Shown here piece by piece: positions 1 to 7,851 of a DNA stretch of 36,114 bases. This DNA comes from DASSWB01 sp035705495 (GTDB lineage Bacteria > Bacteroidota > Bacteroidia > Flavobacteriales > Flavobacteriaceae): contig DASSWB010000137.1 of NCBI GenBank assembly GCA_035705495.1, positions 1-36,114 of the forward strand, read 5' to 3'. The stretch's first letter is position 1, and every line of letters starts with the position of its first letter. The translations under genes and the position numbers were made by a program. The notes below the pieces were generated by a model. That model did no database searches. It saw only the letters and a program-made list of their open reading frames with translations, and was not told the DNA's origin.

Positions 1-913
1 TTTTACCTGCCCAATACAATTCAGCAAATTTAGGTGCAGAAATTGTATTTACAACGACCAAAACCAAACTCACCAATTGAGCCAACCGCAGACAGACATT
101 AAATATCCCTACCTGTTCAGTCGTGCTATAATATTCTATAAAAAAAGCACCAGCATTTGCCAATATAAAAGAAGCTACTGTGGTAGCCATCATAGGCATT
201 GAAGTAGCTAACAATTCTTTCCTATTGAATTCAGAAGCAATGTATTTTTGCTTATACTTGTTAAAATATTTGAATATAAATAGAGTTGATAATAAAAAAC
301 TTAGCATAATACCAACAACAAAAGCATAAATGGCATCTAATACACCATAACTGAAGAAGGAGAGTAGAAGCAAAACAATAATAACTAACGGCCTGTTAAT
401 ACTTCTTAAGTACTCCGAAATCTTTAATCTTTTTAAGCCCCTAATAAATTCGACATTAATAAGATTTAAAGTAAAAAAAGGTAAAGCAACGGCACCCACT
501 TGAAGCGCTGGTATATAAGTGATATTCTCAAAAATATTTTCAGAAATTTCTTCAGCAAAAACAAACAAAACCACACCAACCAAAATAGCAAAGGGGAAGG
601 CTAATTGACAGGTGTACTTAAATAATTGCCGCATCTTAGATATACTATTTTCGTCCTCACTAAACTGCCCTACATACCGTAAAACTGCAACATTTAATCC
701 TAGTGCGCCGAATATGGCCAAGGAATTCAATAGGCTCGAAGTGAGCGTATAAACACCCGTTCCTTCTGCACCGTATTTTCTAGCAATGATCAAAACAACA
801 ACATAACTGATGAGCATTCCAGTAACTTTAATAATAAAAGTAACGGCACTCCCGAACAATAGTTCTTTTAGATTAGCGTCTTTGGACAGTTTGTTTTTGA
901 ATTTTTGAATCAA
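1..913 (-). CDS. Wzx/MATE-type polysaccharide flippase, C-terminus cut by window edge
   Basis: About 304 codons are visible and the frame runs off the left edge, so the C-terminal part is missing. The translation is strongly hydrophobic, with repeated membrane segments (for example around ITGMLISYVVVLIIARKYG-like residues 25-45 and a run near LVIIVLLLLSFFSYG). It has the N-terminal pattern of oligosaccharide flippases: a short basic start, LLFGSAVTFIIKVTGM, then GAEGTGVYTL. Such proteins move lipid-linked glycan units across the inner membrane, which fits a position at the far end of a surface-polysaccharide locus. An in-frame stop lies a few codons upstream and the only ordinary start before residue 25 is the TTG at 913, so I place the start there. 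The fold is clear. The substrate cannot be told from sequence. Confidence 0.8.
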   Translation of the reverse strand, partial: MIQKFKNKLSKDANLKELLFGSAVTFIIKVTGMLISYVVVLIIARKYGAEGTGVYTLTSSLLNSLAIFGALGLNVAVLRYVGQFSEDENSISKMRQLFKYTCQLAFPFAILVGVVLFVFAEEISENIFENITYIPALQVGAVALPFFTLNLINVEFIRGLKRLKISEYLRSINRPLVIIVLLLLSFFSYGVLDAIYAFVVGIMLSFLLSTLFIFKYFNKYKQKYIASEFNRKELLATSMPMMATTVASFILANAGAFFIEYYSTTEQVGIFNVCLRLAQLVSLVLVVVNTISAPKFAELYWAGK

Positions 914-1001
914 GAAGAGTAAGAATTATAATTTTGTTTGTGTCAATTGCAGATTCTGAAACAACCCAACAGCTAACGGGTCAGAATAATGGTAAGGAAT
1001 A

Positions 1002-2021
1002 TTAGTCGTATTTTCCCAAATACCACTCAATCGTCTTTTTTATCCCCGTCTCAAAATTTTCCGCAGCTTTCCAACCCAAATGAGTTTCTATTTTTGTAGC
1101 ATCAATGGCATAACGCCTGTCGTGGCCTGCGCGGTCTTCTACGTAGGTTACCTGATCTAAATAACTTCCTTGAGCTTTAGGTTTTAAGTTGTCTAAAGTC
1201 GTGCAAATTGTTTCCGCAATATAATTATTGTTGCGCTCGTTTCGGCCGCCGATGTTGTAAACTTCACCGGACACACCTTTTTTAAAGGCTAAATCAATTC
1301 CTTTGCAGTGATCCAAAACATACAACCAATCACGAATGTTTTTTCCGTCTCCATAAATGGGGATTTGTTCACCTGTCAAAGCTTTTCTTATTACGGTAGG
1401 AATTAATTTTTCATCATGCTGTTTAGGCCCGTAATTATTTGAACAATTGGTAATTACGGTATTCATTCCATACGTATGATGATAACTTCTTACCACCATA
1501 TCTGAACCCGCTTTACTTGCGGAATATGGAGAATTCGGTGCGTAAGGCGTTTCTTCCGTAAACAATCCTGTTTCTCCCAAAGTTCCATAAACCTCATCTG
1601 TTGAAATATGCAAAAAACGATTGTTCTCGTAACCTTTTCTATATTGGAAAGGTTTCGCCATCCAAAATTTATAAGCCACATCAACCAAGGTAAAAGTCCC
1701 TCTAACATTGGTTTCAATGAAAACCGCTGGGTTTTTAATGGAGTTATCCACATGCGATTCCGCAGCAAAATGAATTACCCCTGAAATATTGTGGTCTTTA
1801 AATATTTTTTCGACCAATTGGCGATCACAAATATCTCCTTTGATGAATGTATATCTTTTGTTTCCTTCAACTTCTTTTAAATTTTCCAAGTCACCAGCAT
1901 AGGTCAATAAATCTAGGTTTACAACTGAAATCTCTGGATTTGTTTTGAGGAAATATGGCACAAAGTTGGAACCGATGAAGCCGGCACCACCTGTGATTAG
2001 AATGGTTTTGTTCTGTGACAT
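1002..2021 (-). CDS. rfbB: dTDP-glucose 4,6-dehydratase
   Basis: 339 residues, a normal length for RmlB/RfbB. It converts dTDP-glucose to dTDP-4-keto-6-deoxyglucose, the second step of dTDP-L-rhamnose synthesis, in the cytoplasm. The extended SDR signature is complete: the NAD-binding GGAGFIGS at residues 11-18, the family-specific catalytic TDE at 141-143, and the YxxxK pair Y166/K170 in PYSASK. It is the last rhamnose gene of a leftward run rfbA-rfbC-rfbD-rfbB. It is separated from rfbD by 118 bases holding heptamer repeats and from the flippase by about 90 bases. All key residues are present, so it should be active. Confidence 0.96.
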   Translation of the reverse strand: MSQNKTILITGGAGFIGSNFVPYFLKTNPEISVVNLDLLTYAGDLENLKEVEGNKRYTFIKGDICDRQLVEKIFKDHNISGVIHFAAESHVDNSIKNPAVFIETNVRGTFTLVDVAYKFWMAKPFQYRKGYENNRFLHISTDEVYGTLGETGLFTEETPYAPNSPYSASKAGSDMVVRSYHHTYGMNTVITNCSNNYGPKQHDEKLIPTVIRKALTGEQIPIYGDGKNIRDWLYVLDHCKGIDLAFKKGVSGEVYNIGGRNERNNNYIAETICTTLDNLKPKAQGSYLDQVTYVEDRAGHDRRYAIDATKIETHLGWKAAENFETGIKKTIEWYLGKYD

Positions 2022-2030
2022 TTTTTTAGT

Positions 2031-2135
2031 TTATGCTTTATGCCTTAAGCTGTATGCTGTAGACTCTCTTGTTTTATCGATGATTGGTTCTCGACTCCGC
2101 TCGAATTGACATTGTTTTAAGCTGTATGACGGCAG
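2031..2135. repeat. Degenerate heptamer repeats between rfbB and rfbD
   Basis: The stretch 2031-2066 reads as back-to-back 7-mers of the type GCTTTAT, GCTGTAT and GCTGTAG. A second short block, TTAAGCTGTATG, lies near 2117-2128. In between is a different fragment, TCGACTCCGCTCGAATTGAC (2092-2111), an imperfect palindrome of the kind often scattered between genes. The 7-mer family is the same as in the larger arrays at 4483-4840 and 5646-6106. Confidence 0.6.
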
Positions 2136-2139
2136 CATT

Positions 2140-3027
2140 TCATTGATCTCGCTCATTATCGCTTACAGCAATTTTCCCCACACACTCTCTCAAACTCTCC
2201 TTCCAATAAGGAATTTCAATATTGAAATCTTTTTTGAGACTTGTCTTATCCATTAGCGAATAAAACGGTCGTTTTGCAGGGGTGGGATAAGCGGCGGTGG
2301 GTATCGGGTTCACCTTGCAATCAATTTCGCCAAGTTTCATTATTTCCTTTGCAAAATCATACCAAGAACAAACCCCTTCATTTGTGAAATGATATGTTTG
2401 AACTAATTCATTCTTGTGCTCAAGTGTATTATTCAATATAAATTCCGCCAAATCCTTTGCATAGGTCGGTACACCTACTTGATCATATATTACGTTTAAT
2501 TCTTGTCGCTCTTGCCCCAGTCGCAACATTGTTTTCACAAAATTATTTCCGAAAGAAGAATACACCCAAGAAGTTCGGATTATAATCGAGTTTTCCGGAT
2601 TAATATCCTTCATAGCTAGTTCGCCGCGCAATTTTGTTTCCCCATACCAATTCACAGGTTGTGTTTGGTGATCGGGCGTATATGGTTGATGTCCTTTGCC
2701 GTCAAAAACATAATCTGTAGAAATATGAATCAACTGAACTTTTTCATTTTTAGAAATTTCCGCAAGAGCTTTTACAGCCAAATGGTTAATTTTATCTGCC
2801 ATTTCGCGGTCAGATTCGGCTTTATCAACGGCAGTGTACGCCGCGCAATTGATGATGGTACCGATTTTATTTCCAATTACAAATTCTGATACGTTTTCCT
2901 TATTGGAGATATCCAAATCAGAAGCATCCGTAAAAAAGAAGTTGTACTGCGCATAATGAGATGCAAGTTCCTTTATCTCAGAACCCAACTGCCCATTACC
3001 CCCAGTAACCAAAATATTCCTATTCAT
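2140..3027 (-). CDS. rfbD: dTDP-4-dehydrorhamnose reductase
   Basis: Last enzyme of dTDP-L-rhamnose synthesis. It reduces dTDP-4-keto-rhamnose with NAD(P)H. From the chosen ATG the protein is 295 residues and opens MNRNILVTGGNGQLGSE, the nucleotide-binding loop of the RmlD family. STDYVFDG and the catalytic WYGETK (YxxxK) follow. A longer reading frame begins 7 codons upstream, but the residues before MNRN do not belong to the fold, and the ATG at 3027 overlaps the end of rfbC by only 8 bases, as expected for translational coupling. The C-terminal part (RPFYSLMDKT) matches the family's sugar-binding region. Confidence 0.94.
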   Translation of the reverse strand: MNRNILVTGGNGQLGSEIKELASHYAQYNFFFTDASDLDISNKENVSEFVIGNKIGTIINCAAYTAVDKAESDREMADKINHLAVKALAEISKNEKVQLIHISTDYVFDGKGHQPYTPDHQTQPVNWYGETKLRGELAMKDINPENSIIIRTSWVYSSFGNNFVKTMLRLGQERQELNVIYDQVGVPTYAKDLAEFILNNTLEHKNELVQTYHFTNEGVCSWYDFAKEIMKLGEIDCKVNPIPTAAYPTPAKRPFYSLMDKTSLKKDFNIEIPYWKESLRECVGKIAVSDNERDQ

Positions 3028-3592
3028 ACAGATTGATGTTGTAATCAAATTTTTTAGCTTCAGAAAAACCAGGTTGCATTTTATCCTTTTCAGATAGAAT
3101 CATTTGTTCCAACGGAAGCTTCCAATCGATCTGTAAAGCAGAATCATTAAAAAGCAAACCGCTATCATGCGAAGGGGCGTAATAATTATCACATTTGTAT
3201 GCAAAGGTCGCAGTTTCTGAAAGCACTACAAATCCGTGTGCAAAACCGCGAGGAACAAATAATTGCTTTTTATTTTCCGCGGTCAGTTCTACAGAGACAC
3301 TTTGTCCATATGTAGGGGAACCTTCTCTAATATCTACAGCCACATCCAAAACACTTCCTTGAAGAACCCTTACCAATTTTGTTTGGGTAAAAGGCGGCAT
3401 TTGATAATGTAATCCACGGAGCACCCCAAAAGATGATTTCGACTCATTGTCTTGACAAAAATCAACTTTAAATCCAAGAAATGCTTCCAATTCATCCTTT
3501 CTGAAACTTTCCAGAAAATATCCGCGATGATCCCCAAAAACTTTTGGCTCACAAATTACCACATCATGGATCTGGGTTCTTTTAAATTCCAT
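3020..3592 (-). CDS. rfbC: dTDP-4-dehydrorhamnose 3,5-epimerase
   Basis: 190-residue cupin-fold epimerase of the RmlC family, the third step of dTDP-rhamnose synthesis. Visible signatures are FGDHRGYFLESFR near the N-terminus, LRGLHYQ with the catalytic histidine around residue 60-65, DVAVDIREGSPTYGQ, and FVPRGFAHGF. It overlaps the upstream rfbA by 11 bases and the downstream rfbD by 8 bases, so the three genes are surely one transcript with coupled translation. Length and motifs are typical and nothing is missing. Confidence 0.95.
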   Translation of the reverse strand: MEFKRTQIHDVVICEPKVFGDHRGYFLESFRKDELEAFLGFKVDFCQDNESKSSFGVLRGLHYQMPPFTQTKLVRVLQGSVLDVAVDIREGSPTYGQSVSVELTAENKKQLFVPRGFAHGFVVLSETATFAYKCDNYYAPSHDSGLLFNDSALQIDWKLPLEQMILSEKDKMQPGFSEAKKFDYNINLYE

Positions 3593-4472
3593 CTGTCTTT
3601 TTTTCTGCCCTTTTTATTAAATACTGTCCGTATCCATTTTTTTTCAATGGTTCGGCCAAGGCAAGCAATTCTTCTTTCGATATATATTTCTTTTCAAAAG
3701 CAATCTCTTCCAAACAAGCTACTTTTAAACCTTGTCTTTTTTCAATCGTATGTATGAAATTTGAAGCTTCCAACATGGATTCGTGCGTGCCTGTATCCAG
3801 CCAAGCATATCCGCGACCCATTAATTCCACTTTTAAGTTTCCGCGGTTCAAATATTCCTCGTTCACCGTTGTGATCTCAAGCTCTCCCCTGTCACTTGGT
3901 TTAACGTTTACCGCAATTTCAACTACCGAATTCGGATAAAAATATAATCCAACCACTGCGTAACTACTTTTTGGCTGCACTGGTTTTTCTTCCAGGCTCA
4001 CTGCATTTCCGCTCGCGTCGAATTCTACAACTCCATATCTCTCGGGATCATTTACGTAATATCCAAAAACGGTTGCTTTTCCTTCTTCTTCCACATTTTT
4101 TACCGATTGAGTCAGTAATTCACTTAAACCATGTCCGTAAAAAATATTATCTCCCAATACCAAACAAACGTCATCATTACCAATAAAATCCTTCCCAAGG
4201 ATAAATGCTTGAGCCAGCCCATCTGGGCTCGGTTGTACTTTATATTCAAATCGCATTCCCAGTTCTGAACCATTTCCCAACAATTTTTCAAAATTTGGTA
4301 AATCCTCGGGTGTGGAAATAATCAAAATTTCCTTGATGCCAGCGAGCATTAAAACTGACAATGGATAATAAATCATGGGTTTATCATAAATGCTCAAGAG
4401 TTGTTTTGAAACTCCTTTTGTAATTGGGTATAATCGGGTTCCGGATCCTCCGGCTAGTATGATTCCTTTCAT
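3582..4472 (-). CDS. rfbA: Glucose-1-phosphate thymidylyltransferase
   Basis: 296 residues. It joins glucose-1-phosphate and dTTP to make dTDP-glucose, the entry step of the rhamnose pathway. The nucleotidyltransferase signature GGSGTRLYPITKGVSKQ is at residues 8-24, followed by YDKPMIYYPLS. LGDNIFYGHG holds the metal-binding aspartate, and EEKPVQPKS is also family-typical. It is the first gene of the compact rfbA-rfbC-rfbD group. Upstream of its start lie 372 bases filled with heptamer repeats and no gene. Confidence 0.96.
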   Translation of the reverse strand: MKGIILAGGSGTRLYPITKGVSKQLLSIYDKPMIYYPLSVLMLAGIKEILIISTPEDLPNFEKLLGNGSELGMRFEYKVQPSPDGLAQAFILGKDFIGNDDVCLVLGDNIFYGHGLSELLTQSVKNVEEEGKATVFGYYVNDPERYGVVEFDASGNAVSLEEKPVQPKSSYAVVGLYFYPNSVVEIAVNVKPSDRGELEITTVNEEYLNRGNLKVELMGRGYAWLDTGTHESMLEASNFIHTIEKRQGLKVACLEEIAFEKKYISKEELLALAEPLKKNGYGQYLIKRAEKKTDGI

Positions 4473-4482
4473 TTTTTTAAGC

Positions 4483-4840
4483 TTTCGGTTTTATTTGGCT
4501 TTAAGCTGTATGGCGTTAGGCTTTAGGCTTATTGCTTACAGCTCATTTTTAAAGTTTCAGTCTCGACTTTTTTGCCTACAGCCGGTTACTTTTTTGCTTT
4601 AGGCTCTATGCTTTAGGCTGTAAGCCTTTGGCTTTAAGTACATTTTGAGTTTTATATTTTCTATGTCGAGCTTGTAATGCTGTAAGCTGTATGTCTTTAA
4701 GCTATATGCAGCATTTCAAGACGTATAGTTTAATGGTAATTTGTGGCTCCCTACCGCTTATGGCTTAAAGCTATTTTTTCAAACACTAGACTTACTTTTT
4801 GCTTACAGCCTACAGCCTAAAGCTTATGGCTTATCGCATC
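4483..4840. repeat. Heptamer-repeat array between cysQ and rfbA
   Basis: The 372-base gap between rfbA and cysQ holds no gene. It is largely built of 7-mers in two complementary forms. Near 4495-4545 and 4595-4640 the plus strand shows GGCTTTA, GCTGTAT, GGCTTTA and GGCTCTA. Near 4800-4835 it shows the complementary form in GCTTACAGCCTACAGCC followed by TAAAGCTTATGGC. The two forms could pair as arms of a long hairpin. Copies are much decayed compared with 5646-6106. The array would be transcribed as part of the leftward operon. Confidence 0.75.
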
Positions 4841-4844
4841 CCTC

Positions 4845-5633
4845 CTACTTCACCAAAAACCAATTGTTCAACAAATTCTCTCTGTTGTAAAGCATGGTTT
4901 GTTTGGTCTTATAATCGATTACAGTTTTTCCCGCATACATACAAATAGCTTGTCCTGCGGCAGTATCCCATTCCATAGTAGGAGCAAATCTGGGGTAGCA
5001 ATCTGCTTGACCTTCAGCCACCATACAAAGCTTTAAAGAACTACCCTTGGATGTACTGCTGATTTTGCCATGCTCTTTTTCCAATTCCAAAATATATTCC
5101 TCGGTTTCTGGAGACAGATGTGATTTACTCGCTACGACGGTATAACAATCTTTCTTAACAGTTAACGGTAATTTAGTCGCGCTTTCCTGAATTTTTTCGA
5201 AATCCAAAAATTCGGAGATGTCTTCGACTTTAAAAGACCCTGATTCTTTATCTGCAAAATACAATTCTCGCAAAGCCGGAACATAAATAACACCCAAAAC
5301 CGGAACTTGATCCTCGACCAAGGCAATATTCACGGTAAACTCACCATTTCTCTTGATAAACTCTTTTGTTCCATCTATAGGATCAACAATCCATAATTGG
5401 GACCAGTGTTTTCGATCTTCGTAAGGAAGATTTTTGCCTTCTTCAGAAAGCACTGGAATATTGGTCTTTTCCAAATGCTCCATAATAATGTGATGTGAAG
5501 CAAGATCGGCCTTGGTCAATGGTGAATCATCTCCTTTAAAATCTACTTCAAAATCTTCGTTTTCGTAGATTTCCATGATTCGTTTACCGGCGGATAAAGA
5601 TGCTTTTATTGCTGTTTGCAGTAGTTTTTTCAT
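4845..5633 (-). CDS. cysQ: 3'(2'),5'-bisphosphate nucleotidase (PAP phosphatase)
   Basis: 262 residues, inositol-monophosphatase fold. CysQ removes the 3'-phosphate of PAP, the by-product left when PAPS donates sulfate, and so relieves product inhibition of sulfotransferases. Metal-binding motifs are intact: LSEEGK at about residues 62-67 and WIVDPIDGTKEF at 81-92, with D84, D87 and the following GT. The C-terminal WDTAAGQAI motif is also present. The family discriminator KEF after the DGT favours CysQ over plain inositol phosphatases. Its place beside cysN, cysD and cysC supports a role in recycling PAP made during sulfation. Repeats flank it on both sides. Confidence 0.93.
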   Translation of the reverse strand: MKKLLQTAIKASLSAGKRIMEIYENEDFEVDFKGDDSPLTKADLASHHIIMEHLEKTNIPVLSEEGKNLPYEDRKHWSQLWIVDPIDGTKEFIKRNGEFTVNIALVEDQVPVLGVIYVPALRELYFADKESGSFKVEDISEFLDFEKIQESATKLPLTVKKDCYTVVASKSHLSPETEEYILELEKEHGKISSTSKGSSLKLCMVAEGQADCYPRFAPTMEWDTAAGQAICMYAGKTVIDYKTKQTMLYNRENLLNNWFLVK

Positions 5634-5645
5634 TTAATAATAGGT

Positions 5646-6106
5646 GCTTTAGGCTGTAGGCTCTATGCTGTAGGCGCTATTTTAAGGTTATACAGTTTCT
5701 AATTCAAGCTTATTGCCTATTGCCTATTGCCTATTGCCTATTGCTACGTGCTTTAGGCTGTAGGCTCTATGCTGTAGGCGCTATTTTAGGGTTATACAGT
5801 TTCCAATTCAAGCTTATTGCCTATAGCCTATTGCTACGTGCTTTAGGCTGTAGGCTCTATGATGTAGGTGCTATTTTAGGGTTATACAGTTTCTAATTCA
5901 AGCTTATTGCTTATAGCCTAATGCTAGGTGCTTTAGGCTGTAGGCCCTAAGCTGTGGGCTCTATAGCATTTTGTCAGTTTATAAATTTTTTAATTCCGCT
6001 TATAGCCTATAGAATACTGCATAAAGCCTTTTTTACGCGACTGTAGCCTGCACGAAATGATTTCTTTATTCACGCTTATAGCCTATAGCTTAAAGCATAT
6101 AGCTTT
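5646..6106. repeat. Tandem 104/90/90-bp stem-loop units built from 7-bp repeats
   Basis: The 477-base gap between cysQ and cysN has no gene. Three tandem units start with GCTTTAG at 5646, 5750 and 5840, and a decayed fourth starts at 5930. Each unit has a left arm of five 7-mers (GCTTTAG, GCTGTAG, GCTCTAT and similar; 35 bp), a 27-bp core that is almost the same in units 1-3 (it contains GTTATACAGTTT), and a right arm of complementary 7-mers (GCTTATT, GCCTATA, GCCTATT). Units 2 and 3 are 90 bp. Unit 1 is 104 bp, the difference being exactly two extra 7-mers in its right arm. Left and right arms are roughly complementary, so each unit can fold as an imperfect hairpin. Further arms continue to 6106. 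Confidence 0.9.
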
Positions 6107-6110
6107 CATA

Positions 6111-7367
6111 TTACACAACCATCCCAGCCGCAACAGTTTCGTTTGTTGCTTCGTCTATTAAAATAATGCTTCCCGTATTTCTATTATCCCGGTATGAGTC
6201 AATCATCAAAGGTCTTGTAGTTCTAATTGTCACCCGTGAAATGTCGTTCATATTCAGATCTTTGCCTTCATTGTCTCTTTCAAACGTATTAATGTCCATT
6301 TTATAAACCACTTCTTTTATCATTGCGCGCTCTTCCTTTGAAGAATGTCTGATAAAATATTTTGCCCGGGGTTTGGCAGGTGAATTGTTCAACCAACACA
6401 ACATGACATCAAATTCCTGTGTTGCTTCAGGCTGATTGTTTTTTCTAACAATCATGTCACCTCTCCCCACATCAATATCATCTTCCAAAGTCATGGAAAT
6501 AGACATAGGGGCATAAGCTTCTTCAAGTTCCTTTTCGCCCGAATTCATGGACTTGATCTTGGATGTAAATCCTGAAGGTAAAACGGTAACCTCATCTCCT
6601 ATTCTATAAATTCCGCTTGAAACACGCCCAGCATAGCCTCGGTAATCAATGAAACCTTCACGTTGTGGGCGCAAAACAGTTTGAACCGGGAAACGTGCAT
6701 CAATTTTATTGATATCACTGCTAATATGCAGGGTCTCCAAAATATTAAGAAGCGTTCCTCCTTGATACCAATCCATATTTTCTGAACGATTCACGACATT
6801 GTCCCCTTTCAAAGCACTTATTGGAATAAAACGTACATCTTTCACCAATAATTTTGAAGAAAACTGTTCAAATTCAGCAAGAATATTATTGAAAACTTCT
6901 TCGGAAAAATCAACCAAATCCATTTTGTTGATGCAGACAATAATATGTGGAATGTTCAACAAGGAGGCAATAAATGAATGGCGCTTAGTTTGCTCTATGA
7001 CCCCATGACGTGCATCAACCAGAATCAAGGCGGCATTTGCCGTGGAAGCACCTGTCACCATATTACGCGTATATTGAATATGCCCAGGTGTATCTGCAAT
7101 AATGAATTTTCTCTTCGGAGTTGTAAAATAGCGGTATGCAACATCAATGGTGATTCCTTGCTCCCTTTCATCTCGCAACCCGTCAGTAAACAATGCCATG
7201 TCAACACCTTCATGTCCTTTTTTGGCACTGGTTGCACTTACTGCCGCAAGTTGATCCTCAAAAATCGATTTTGAATCGTAAAGAAGTCTACCAATTAAGG
7301 TACTTTTCCCGTCGTCTACACTTCCTGCTGTTGTGAACCGTAGTAGTTGATTGTTGTTTATTTCCAT
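6111..7367 (-). CDS. cysN: Sulfate adenylyltransferase, GTPase subunit
   Basis: 418 residues, an EF-Tu-like GTPase that drives ATP sulfurylase to make APS from sulfate and ATP together with CysD. The P-loop GSVDDGKST is at residues 15-23, followed by RLLYDSK, the G3 motif DTPGH, and the G4 motif NKMD. REQGITIDVAYRYF is the usual switch I region of CysN. Length is close to other stand-alone CysN proteins, and there is no fused CysC domain because cysC is a separate gene here. It lies downstream of cysD with the four-helix-bundle gene in between, which interrupts the usual cysD-cysN pair. Confidence 0.95.
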   Translation of the reverse strand: MEINNNQLLRFTTAGSVDDGKSTLIGRLLYDSKSIFEDQLAAVSATSAKKGHEGVDMALFTDGLRDEREQGITIDVAYRYFTTPKRKFIIADTPGHIQYTRNMVTGASTANAALILVDARHGVIEQTKRHSFIASLLNIPHIIVCINKMDLVDFSEEVFNNILAEFEQFSSKLLVKDVRFIPISALKGDNVVNRSENMDWYQGGTLLNILETLHISSDINKIDARFPVQTVLRPQREGFIDYRGYAGRVSSGIYRIGDEVTVLPSGFTSKIKSMNSGEKELEEAYAPMSISMTLEDDIDVGRGDMIVRKNNQPEATQEFDVMLCWLNNSPAKPRAKYFIRHSSKEERAMIKEVVYKMDINTFERDNEGKDLNMNDISRVTIRTTRPLMIDSYRDNRNTGSIILIDEATNETVAAGMVV

Positions 7368-7377
7368 TTTTTTAATT

Positions 7378-7411
7378 GCTTTAGGCTTTATGGCTCTACG
7401 CTTTAGGCTGG
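7378..7411. repeat. Left arm of heptamer repeats bordering the four-helix-bundle gene
   Basis: Plus strand reads GCTTTAGGCTTTATGG followed by CTCTACGCTTTAGGCTGG, the left-arm form of the locus repeat. Its inner end (GCTTTAGGCTGG) is complementary at about 10 of 12 positions to the inner end of the block at 7820-7848. The small gene at 7436-7786 therefore sits inside a hairpin-like pair of arms. Confidence 0.7.
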
Positions 7412-7435
7412 TCTATATAATCACAAAAACCATTA

Positions 7436-7786
7436 TTACACAAGCCTTTTACTTAGATTAAATAATTTTTTTTTAATTCCATTAATATCGTTATCCAATT
7501 TTGCATAGGTTTCTTCGTCTATATACTCTAGGTCACGGGAAAGAATAAAGAAATATTCTAATTCGTGTGAAGAACCTAACGCTATTTGAATAAAACGGTT
7601 AAAGTCCTTATCCGAACTTCTTCCACATCCTTCGCTGAAATTGGAAGGAATTGAATAAGCAGCTCTTTGCATTTGAGAGATAAGCTGGTATTTCTCTGAA
7701 TGTGGAAAGGATTTCGTAATCATATAAACTCCTAAAGTCAGTTCATGACTTATTTTCCAAACATCATATTTTTTAAAATCTCTCAT
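7436..7786 (-). CDS. Four-helix-bundle protein of the 23S rRNA intervening-sequence (S23) family
   Basis: 116 residues with the hallmarks of the S23/IVP family: YDVWKISHELTLGVY at the start, SIPSNFSEGCGR in the middle (residues about 53-64, the family's most conserved block), then FIQIALGSSHELEY and a final amphipathic helix. These proteins form small helical bundles. They were first found as reading frames inside intervening sequences of 23S rRNA, they are related to the accessory protein of diversity-generating retroelements, and their function is not settled. Here the gene separates cysD from cysN, which normally adjoin, and it is bordered by repeat arms. I infer an insertion rather than a sulfate-activation gene. 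No catalytic motif is visible. Confidence 0.85.
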   Translation of the reverse strand: MRDFKKYDVWKISHELTLGVYMITKSFPHSEKYQLISQMQRAAYSIPSNFSEGCGRSSDKDFNRFIQIALGSSHELEYFFILSRDLEYIDEETYAKLDNDINGIKKKLFNLSKRLV

Positions 7787-7819
7787 TTTTGTTGTAGTCT
7801 TTCAATTTTAGACCCGCTC

Positions 7820-7848
7820 CCAGCTTATAGCCTTATAGCTTAAAGCTT
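7820..7848. repeat. Right arm of heptamer repeats bordering the four-helix-bundle gene
   Basis: Plus strand reads CCAGCTTATAGCC then TTATAGCTTAAAGC, the complementary (right-arm) form of the repeat. Aligned by eye to the reverse of 7384-7411, about 19 of 28 positions pair. It lies in the 65-base gap between cysD and the small gene. Confidence 0.7.
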
Positions 7849-7851
7849 TTT

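Noticed and set aside
5705..5745. CRISPR-like short repeats
   Set aside because: The 7-mers follow one another directly with no unique spacers, and no cas gene is near. They are part of the stem-loop units.
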